From: Diabrotica undecimpunctata
Lineage: Eukaryota > Arthropoda > Insecta > Coleoptera > Chrysomelidae
Length of the DNA stretch: 64,000 bases
Assembly: GCF_040954645.1 (NCBI RefSeq)
Contig: NC_092808.1
Span: forward strand, 17,985,383 to 18,049,382
Reading direction: 5' to 3'
A program made the position numbers and the translations under genes. Under the pieces are notes generated by a model that saw only the letters and a program-made list of their open reading frames with translations, had not been told where the DNA came from and searched no databases. Shown here piece by piece: positions 56,863 to 64,000 of the stretch (position 1 is the first letter of the stretch; each line of letters begins with the position of its first letter).

Positions 56863-57599
56863 TTATATGGTGTTCTATTCTTCGCATCGTTTTGCATCGT
56901 TCGAGTCGAGGTATTTACACACTGAAACCTACATCTAATATCTTCGTTTTGTAGTGTCTATCCGATATAAAAATTTGGCAAACATTCTAGCAATGATAAT
57001 TTTACTTATTATTCCTGACTGCTCTTTATTTATACTTAATTAAGTATTATCAGTATTTTCTACAGCTGCTATAATATTGTTAAAATTACTAGCATAACGG
57101 AATATTACATAAAGAAAAGATTAGGTGAACATAACGTGCAAAATTTGTATTTCTAAAAATATGCATTTTAAAAAATAAATAATATAAATGTATAAAGCAC
57201 TAGTTTGGATTTGGAAACTACAGTTTACTACCTATGTCAACAGTATTAAAACTGCTAATAAAGTAATAAGAGACTTAAATTAGTTTCATAATTTAAAGTT
57301 GTTAATGAAATTCAAAGAAAATCTTATACTTATATGATTATATATATTACAATATAGATATATAATTTGTTATAAATTCAGTGGATAGTTTATTTGTGAT
57401 TTTGATATCCGAAGGGACCATTTCACGAAAGAGTCAAGTAAATTTTGATATATGGAGTTCCAACAATCCACCTGAGTGAACTTTGTAGTTTAGTAGGTGA
57501 CATCTGAAGTCTTGATAAAGGAGATGAACTTAGATTAATCTTAGAATAATCTTCCTGGATATAGGTTTAGGTTAGGTTACAGCTAAATATGCTTAATAT
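56863..57599. other. No gene recognised
   Basis: AT-rich; no motif. Confidence 0.4.
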
Positions 57600-58048
57600 T
57601 ATAAAACAAAATGCCAAATATATAAAACCCTAATAAGACCGGTACTCACATACGGCTCAGAAACCTGGACACTCACTAAAAGAGAGGAAACGTTGTTAGC
57701 CACTTTCGAAAGAAAAATCTTGCGACACATATATAAGGGCACAAAAGAAAACGGAATATGGCGAAGAAGATATAACTCTGAACTATACTAAATATACAAG
57801 GATCCGGATATAATAACACTCATTAAAATAGGACGGCTGCGTTGGATAGGACATGTAGAAAGAATGGAAGAAGGCGAAATACCAAACAAAATATTCAAAC
57901 AGATGCCAGTAGGAAAAAGAGCAAATGATATAACAACCTTAAAAATAAAAAAACTGGAGAAAAAAAGCACGAAACAGATCAGAATAGAGAAGAATCCTGG
58001 AACAGGCCAAGACCCAAAAAGGGTTGTCGAGCCAGTGATGATGATGGT
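57600..58048 (+). pseudogene. LINE C-terminal fragment with GATG tail
   Basis: Plus strand reads IRPVLTYGSETWTLTKREET, FERKILRHIYKGTKENGIWR, then (after a stop) IGRLRWIGHVERMEEGEIPN and decayed sequence to a GATGATGATGGTGA tail at 58034-58048. The same family type as the minus-strand copy at 17309-17710 (NGVWRRRYNFELY against NGIWRRRYNSELY). Confidence 0.83.
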
Positions 58049-58077
58049 GACATGCATGTAAGTAAGAAAAAGAAGAC

Positions 58078-58717
58078 ATAAATGACAGAAATGACAATAG
58101 ATGCACACAGTTTCGAAGAGGTTGCAACATTCAACTATTTGGGAGTACCAGTCAACAGAAGAAATCAAAGTGTGATATAAAAAGAAGAATTCAAGCGAGA
58201 AATACAGCGTTTTATAGAAATAAAAAAATGTTTAGAGATAAGAAGATAAGCCGAAACACAAAAATGAAAATCTACAAACGACCATAAGACCAATAGTAGT
58301 ATATGCTGCAGAAACATTTACATTATCAGCAAGAGAAAAAGAGCAATTGAAAGTTTTTGAGAGGAAGATTATCAGGAAAATACTGGGACCAAAGAGGGAA
58401 AACGAAGAGGATGCAAGACAATGGATGAATCACGAAATACAAGAATGGATGAGTCAAGAGAACATAGAACAATAAAAGCACAAAGAATTAGATGGTAAGG
58501 ACACATAATGAGAAGAGAGAAGAGCAATCCGGTAAGAGTCATAACGGAATGGATACCACCAGGTAAAAGAACCAGAGGCAGACCTAAACTGAGATGGAGA
58601 CAACAAGTGGAAGAAGACTTAAGGACTATGGAAATAAGAAATATAGAAAGGACAACCAAAGAGAGAGAAGAATGGGGAAAAGTAGTGAAAACAGCGAAGT
58701 CACACCAGAAACTGTAA
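58078..58717 (+). pseudogene. Second LINE fragment, different family
   Basis: Reads FEEVATFNYLGVPVNRRNQS, then with stops PIVVYAAETFTLSAREKEQL-like sequence, FERKIIRKILGPKR and, in an open frame at 58508-58717, KRTRGRPKLRWRQQVEEDL and REEWGKVVKTAKSHQKL. It closely follows the 3' tail of the preceding fragment, as at 1-2545, and ends at its own stop. Confidence 0.8.
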
Positions 58718-59369
58718 AACCAAACCCAGAATGGGATGATCCACACGCAAAAAGGATGTTCAAGTGAAAACAGCTTCAGCTTCTTCGGGAGCGTATAGCT
58801 TGTTATAACCGGCGACTTTTCACGCCACTCACCGGCTTTTGATCGAGGTAGTTTATAAACTAGCCATTGTACTTACAGTAGCTTGTGCAGAAATGAGCAT
58901 AGCAAGATGTGGGAGGAACTGCTTATAGCGGGAGTTACAGTTATAGTTGAAGAGATTAAAAACGAATTAATTAGACCACAAAATTCGAACGGAAAAGCGT
59001 ATAAGAGAAACGTATGGGTGAAACCGTGGATATGACTACGTACTGATTATGGCGCATTAAATACTTTACTGAAAGAGTTGAAGAACTAAGATCCTGCAAC
59101 TTATAGAAACACTTTGTACACTTGTAAAAACAATGAAATATTGCTCGTGTTCCACCACCTCACTTTCAAAACAGAATTTACGTAGGATACTGTAGGGAAA
59201 CCACAAATGGTTTAACAAATTTTACAATAACCACTTTTGCAGTATTCTACTTTTAGAAGCACTGTATGCGTATTTTCGTTAAGAAACTCGTGTATTATGT
59301 CAAACACATATTAAGTAGACTGACAAAGCTATTTTGAATTTTGCAGAATTGTAAATCCTTATAAAGTAT
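58718..59369. other. No gene recognised
   Basis: No coding signal; mixed AT-rich sequence. Confidence 0.4.
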
Positions 59370-59766
59370 ATTCATTTAGCAAATTCCCATCTGTAGACAT
59401 GAGCACGTGTTGATATTCGCACTCCATTCGTCAAGAGGCTATTAAATATAATTTATTGCCTTAAGCCAGACGGATTCTCGTTACAGATCCAAACTTGCCA
59501 GTCTGTTTAAATTCAAATTGTAGCGTGTTGCATTTTTATTCAAAATGTTTACTTTGTTATGTATCTCTCAGTTAATGAATATTTTATTTTAGCACATTTT
59601 CCTTCAATAGTACATTAAATTTTGCTCATAGTGATTAAATTTCAAGAAATTCTTACACTAATAGTTTCAAAAGTAAATATTTTTAAAAATCATATAATAT
59701 ACCTCAGTACGACCCTGTTTGGCTTTCACGTGCGTTTGTTGACAGATGGGAATTTGTAAAACGAAT
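59370..59766. mobile_element. MITE copy 2, about 397 bp, same family as 13877-14263
   Basis: TIRs ATTCATTTAGCAAATTCCCA at 59370 and TGGGAATTTGTAAAACGAAT ending at 59766. Interior identity with copy 1 is clear (GAGCACGTGTTGATATTC, CGTCAAGAGGC, TAAGCCAGAC, TTTGGCTTTCACGTGC). Differences include a short insertion and scattered substitutions. Confidence 0.88.
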
Positions 59767-59992
59767 GTAGTTTAGTTTAAAAATTTGATAATTAATACTA
59801 TCGGTAACTCATACACACCTTATTTTATAACATCAGACGATCACACGTGTTTTCCATTTGCTAGCTAGTTGGCTACTCCGCAAATAGGAAATTCTGTATA
59901 TACTCGAATACTAGCGCACTCGCCAGCTTTGTACAAGCCGGCTTGTTAACTCGTCCCGTGTACTTATGCCCTAACAGCATACGACAATACGT

Positions 59993-60146
59993 GTTTTCTT
60001 CAGGGCTTCCGAGGTCTCAGTCTCCCGAGCCCCAGACACTACTACACTAATTCCTAGAAAGTATAATTAGTAATGCATTGGTTACCAATCAGTGTAGTAG
60101 TGTCTGGGAGCTCGGGAGTTTGAGACCTCGGAAGCCTTGAAGAAGA
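59993..60146. repeat. Hairpin-forming inverted repeat, 56-bp arms, GC-rich
   Basis: Left arm 59993-60048 (TTCTTCAGGGCTTCCGAGGT, CCCGAGCCCCAGACACTACT) and right arm 60091-60146 (AGTGTAGTAGTGTCTGGGAG, GACCTCGGAAGCCTTGAAGA), about four to five mismatches, loop 42 bp. Notably GC-rich against the surroundings. No coding function seen. Confidence 0.92.
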
Positions 60147-61069
60147 CATCAGAGAGGATGTCGAAAGCTCGGCGCAGTGATAGTTAAACATACCTTGTCG
60201 CGTAAAGGTGGCCTCGTACGTAAAAAGAATGCATTTTAAAAAAATTTGATTCAGGGTTTTCCTTTCTTGCAATGTTACACAAAAATCCACTCTAACGGGT
60301 AGATCGTCTGACAAGAGCTCTTGGACTTGTCTGTAATGATAAGGATATATCTGCTGCTCTTTAAGTATCTGCCAAGTATCTGAAGAAGACGATTTATATA
60401 TTCTATTTTTAAATGCAACTCCTTTCTTAATTTCCGTATTTCATCAAAACAAAACATTCAACACTAAAATAATGTCGAGAGCATCTGAAAAAATTGGACC
60501 ATCGACGAAAAAGCATAGAATAGTGGACACAGCCGTCCCAGAAATTTAACAGAGATTAAATTTATTTATTGATTAATATTTTCCATCTTTAATACTTTAT
60601 TAGTAGGTTTAGTAAGCAACCTGATACATTGTGATTTTTAGTAATTAGGAATTTAAAGATAATAATTTTGCAAGCGTAGAAACCTATCATTTTAAGGTTA
60701 ATTTTGAACGTTGAAGTTTTTGTCGCTGAATTTTTGACGTTTGTAAAAATGTAAATAGCAAGCTTGACTCAGGGTTAACGTATCTATAATAAATAATTGT
60801 AGTGTGCAACAATTCAACTGTGATCTCTAAATTTATTATTAATTTTTAAACTAATACAAGACAGCCCAAAAGTTTACGAAAAATCGAACTGGTAGCATTA
60901 TAACATTTCGTTTTCTGTTATAAATTGAATTCACAACTGAAGTGAAGTACGCGATTTAAAAACACAATATACTTTATAGTTTTTAATTTAGCAAATATGT
61001 GTTAATCAAATTTCCTTCAATCTTCTCTCAAATCTTGGAGAGTTGTTGTTTAGTACTTTTTGTGATTCT
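60147..61069. other. No gene recognised
   Basis: AT-rich sequence without motif. Confidence 0.4.
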
Positions 61070-61700
61070 ATAAAGGCTATAGCGGGATAAGATGGTCAAA
61101 ATTGCACCATGCTCGATTCAGTTTTGGCTCTGGCCATTCGAAAGGCATAATTAAAAACTCACTCAGTTAAATTTTCAAGTCCCTAGGTGCCTCTGGGGGT
61201 TCGCTATGGGAAAAAACGTATTTAAAAAAAAAAATTTTTTTTTAGACGCTGTATTGCTGCAAAAAATCTAAAAAAATTCATGAAGGCGTATTTTAATAAT
61301 ACAAAACTGCCTGATTTTTTTCAGATTTTTAGCTTGAAAATTGAGCCCAGGAAAAATATTTGAAATTTTCAGCACATAAACACATAACCTAAAATATCAC
61401 TGAAAATTTCAAATATTTTTCCTGGGCTCAATTTTCAAGCTAAAAATCTGAAAATCAGGCAGTTTTGTATTAATAAAATACGCCTTCATGAAGTTTTTCA
61501 GATTTTTTGCAGCAATACAGCGTCTAAAAAAAATTATTTTTTTTTAAATACGTTTTTTCCCATAGCGAACCCCCAGAGGCACCTAGGGGCTTGAAAATTT
61601 AACTGAGTGAGTTTTTAATTATGTCCTTTCGAATTGCCAGACCCAAAACTGAATCGAGCATGGTGCAATTTTGACCATCTTATCCCGCTATAGCCTTTAT
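61070..61700. repeat. Near-perfect 631-bp inverted repeat, about 300-bp arms
   Basis: Arms 61070-61372 and 61400-61700 are reverse complements with only about a dozen differences by eye, around a 27-bp loop (61373-61399). The outer end is ATAAAGGCTATAGCGGGATA, and its complement ends at 61700. The arms also hold CCTAGGTGCCTCTGGGGGTT. No ORF. High arm identity means either recent origin or ongoing arm-to-arm conversion. Confidence 0.96.
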
Positions 61701-62149
61701 TTATATACTAGAAATGAAGCTGAATCGTCATACAGTAGCTTGTTGCTATGATAGCATACCATTGAGTATTGAATAGGGGGGACTGGTACACAATAACACA
61801 TTTTTTATAAAATGTACTTTAACATTGGAATACAATCTTCGAAAAAATCTCCATTTAGAGTTGTGTTATCTGTGTACATTTGTCTATACAATTTGATAGT
61901 TATTATGAGTAAAGTAAAAATAGTAACTTAAAAATTTGTTTCAATGTGTACCATTGGTGGTAAAGTTTGAAACATAAGGTAGGTAGTACACAATGAAAAG
62001 TGTTAAAACCAATGATTAAATACAAAAAATATTTATTATTACTTCAAGTTATCGTACAATAAAATTGTTAAACTCCAAACCAAATCTATAATAGCAAGAT
62101 AGTCGTTTGTTTTCTCTATCTATAGGTGCTGGCAATAACATAACAAAAT
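61701..62149. other. Nothing certain; possible 3' flank of the Tigger-like ORF
   Basis: AT-rich with a G run at 61770-61779. Could hold the 3' end of the transposon to its right. Confidence 0.35.
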
Positions 62150-62910
62150 CAGATCAAACCCATATGAATATCAGGAACATCTGAAAAGTAAAATGAATTG
62201 AAAGTTTCGTACTTCTCAAATATGAAATTTTAAATTCATGAGAGTTCACAATTTCCAAAATTTTAGCTACACAATGGATGTTCTTCTTCACTAACACATA
62301 AGAGTCTTTTGAAATTTCAGTATTTTCAGCAACTGCGTAAGATTCTGAGTCATCCTTTTGTTCGTGCATAACAGGAGATCTTCTGAAGAGTCTGCCAACT
62401 CTAAACTTCCGGAATCCGTTTCTGAATCACTTTCACCTGGCTTGATCTTTTTTCTGGGAGGGTCCTTTCTACAGCCTTTTGTGCTTAAAGCTTTACAAAT
62501 ATTTCGTTTCACTTTCTTGACTGCTGCTGTTGAGGGGGTTTTCTTACCTTCCGTTTTATAAGAAAGGTCTTTAATTTCTGGAGTACTAGTTAAAATGAAA
62601 ATTTTCCTTGATTTCCGTCTACGATTTGAATTTTTTCTGGGTGCTGCCTTAGGAAAGCCCCATATGTAGAATAGGGTAATAAAAGGACTTTTTGATGTCG
62701 AAGGTATTTCAAGAATTGAGTTCGGTTCAGATTCTTGGGTTGTATTAGATTAAGTAGAAGCTATATTAACTGAAAATGAAGATACAGTGGCATTTTCTTC
62801 ATGATTGGTATATCTTATTACAACCATAGCTTCTTGCCCGTCGTAGTTTTCTAATAGTAAATGTTCGATGCGTTTTTTAGCGACGTATTGATTGGGTACA
62901 GCTCTCGCAG
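62150..62910 (-). pseudogene. Tigger/CENP-B-like transposase, C-terminal region only
   Basis: On the minus strand, with several breaks: FPKAAPRKNSNRRRKSRKIF, ILTSTPEIKDL, KGCRKDPPRKKIKPGESDSE (acidic Ser-rich tail) and, in another frame, KDSYVLVKKNIHCVAKILE and EFKISYLRS. The PKA-PRK-RRKR-ILTSTPE string and the following xYVLVKF..K...YVAKI.. block are what I know from C-termini of insect Tigger-type transposases. The HTH and DDE domains were not found, so this is a fragment. Assignment from memory of family flavour. Confidence 0.62.
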
Positions 62911-64000
62911 CCATATAGAAGGATTTTTAACACAAATCTACTCAGCATTCGAATTCTAAGCATTAAGTCTAGGTCCCACTTGATAAGGCAATTCTTCATG
63001 CCGATAGATGTCCTCTTAGTCTGCTCTGTTTTTTGCTAGGATATCTTTGGTATAATCGCAACTATTATGCACTAGTGCTTACAGGTATCTGAACTTATCT
63101 TAATATATTCAAAGATGCTGTTTTGCATTCGAAATACAACTGATGTCTGCACTTCTTAGTGATCTTAATATTCGCTGTATTCAGACAAGCAAGATTCAAA
63201 GTCACACGACAGTTTTCAAAATGTTAATAATTTATGATGATAATAATTTAAGACAGTAAAACAAATTTTTAATTCTAAATATTTAGTAAATTTCAACATT
63301 TCCTTTATGTTGTAATGTAACTTTTGTAATTGCTTATTATTTCTTTGTTATTTTTTGTACATTATAAGTTATATTGTAACTATTTCAATGAAAGTGTTAT
63401 CGACACATTAAACCGAATGAAAAAACTCTTTTATTATGTGACAACTATATTCCATGAATCGATTATTGGTAAACTTGTGGGTACTGTACTACTATATTAA
63501 GTCCGGCTTGCTAAATTTATACTCAAAATAATAGCAATAACTTTTTATCTATCTAACACATATCAGTTATAAGTGCAAACAATGACAAATAATGCTTGGA
63601 GTGCTGTTTTAATAAAATAATTTTAGACAAACCTTAATATTAAGTTGGAAATTTACAATCACCTAAAGATTTATTGAAATGTTATAATAAATTATACTTC
63701 TATTGTTTTAGTTTCTTTTACTAGCCAATTCTGCTCCTGCAATTGGTGTGAAAATCAAAACTTAATTTATTAGGCAATTCCCAGAATATTTTCGCAACTA
63801 AAAGCAATCTCGTTTGAGAAAGAAAATACTGAACTTGGAAGTTAACATTCACAGCTCTTCTGATATATTAGTATTAATTATACAAATACTATTAGAAGAC
63901 GAACCGTTATTGTTATAAAACAGAAAACTGAGTAAGAGAAACCATATTTACCAAACTATCGAGTTTGAAGACTTTGCTATGATGGTTTGGTATGATTTAA
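62911..64000. other. No gene recognised up to the window end
   Basis: AT-rich, stop-dense on both strands. Nothing seen except possible upstream remains of the Tigger-like fragment near 62920. Confidence 0.4.

Overview
The window looks like AT-rich, repeat-dense nuclear DNA of an arthropod, most likely an insect. The reasons are RTE-like non-LTR retrotransposons with trinucleotide tails, piggyBac, Tc1, pogo/Tigger and MADF/Harbinger-type DNA transposons, GT-AG introns of 4-9 kb, and no bacterial gene organisation. Order or species cannot be set from this sequence; a beetle is a guess from TE flavour only. I saw no tRNA, rRNA, CRISPR array or bacterial feature.

Host gene. One cellular gene can be assembled by hand on the + strand. 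Six exons (19425-19600, 26363-26494, 33511-33700, 42614-42728, 50231-50418, 54700-54917) join with GT-AG borders and matching phases into one uninterrupted frame of about 338 codons that ends at a TAA. It is the 3' part, or possibly all, of a conserved-looking protein that I do not recognise. Its introns total about 34 kb and are packed with transposons.

Layout. 1-18.2 kb is a graveyard of 5'-truncated RTE-like LINEs in both orientations, an internally deleted LINE split by a MITE, and a decayed Ty3/gypsy element with two LINE copies nested in it, each with a readable target-site duplication (TSD). 19.4-54.9 kb is the host gene. Intron 1 holds LINE remnants and a microsatellite inside an inverted repeat. 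Intron 2 holds an element of unknown class interrupted by a LINE, and a foldback element interrupted by a Tigger. Intron 3 holds a Tc1 element, a MITE and a nearly full-length I/Jockey-type LINE (ORF1 plus ORF2) inserted into an older piggyBac transposase. Intron 4 holds LINE pieces, a 1.1-kb inverted repeat and a decayed piggyBac. Intron 5 holds two TIR elements. 54.9-64 kb has a MADF-encoding TIR element, LINE fragments, a second MITE copy, two strong hairpins and a Tigger-like transposase tail.

How parts relate. Apart from the host gene, everything recognisable is mobile DNA, so the story is nesting order rather than a pathway. Several insertions are resolved to the base because the interrupted reading frame or repeat arm resumes on the far side. 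I found no convincing new defence or enzymatic system. The best leads for something undescribed are the unidentified host protein, the unclassified element at 27.5-29.8 kb, and the near-perfect 630-bp hairpin at 61.07-61.70 kb.
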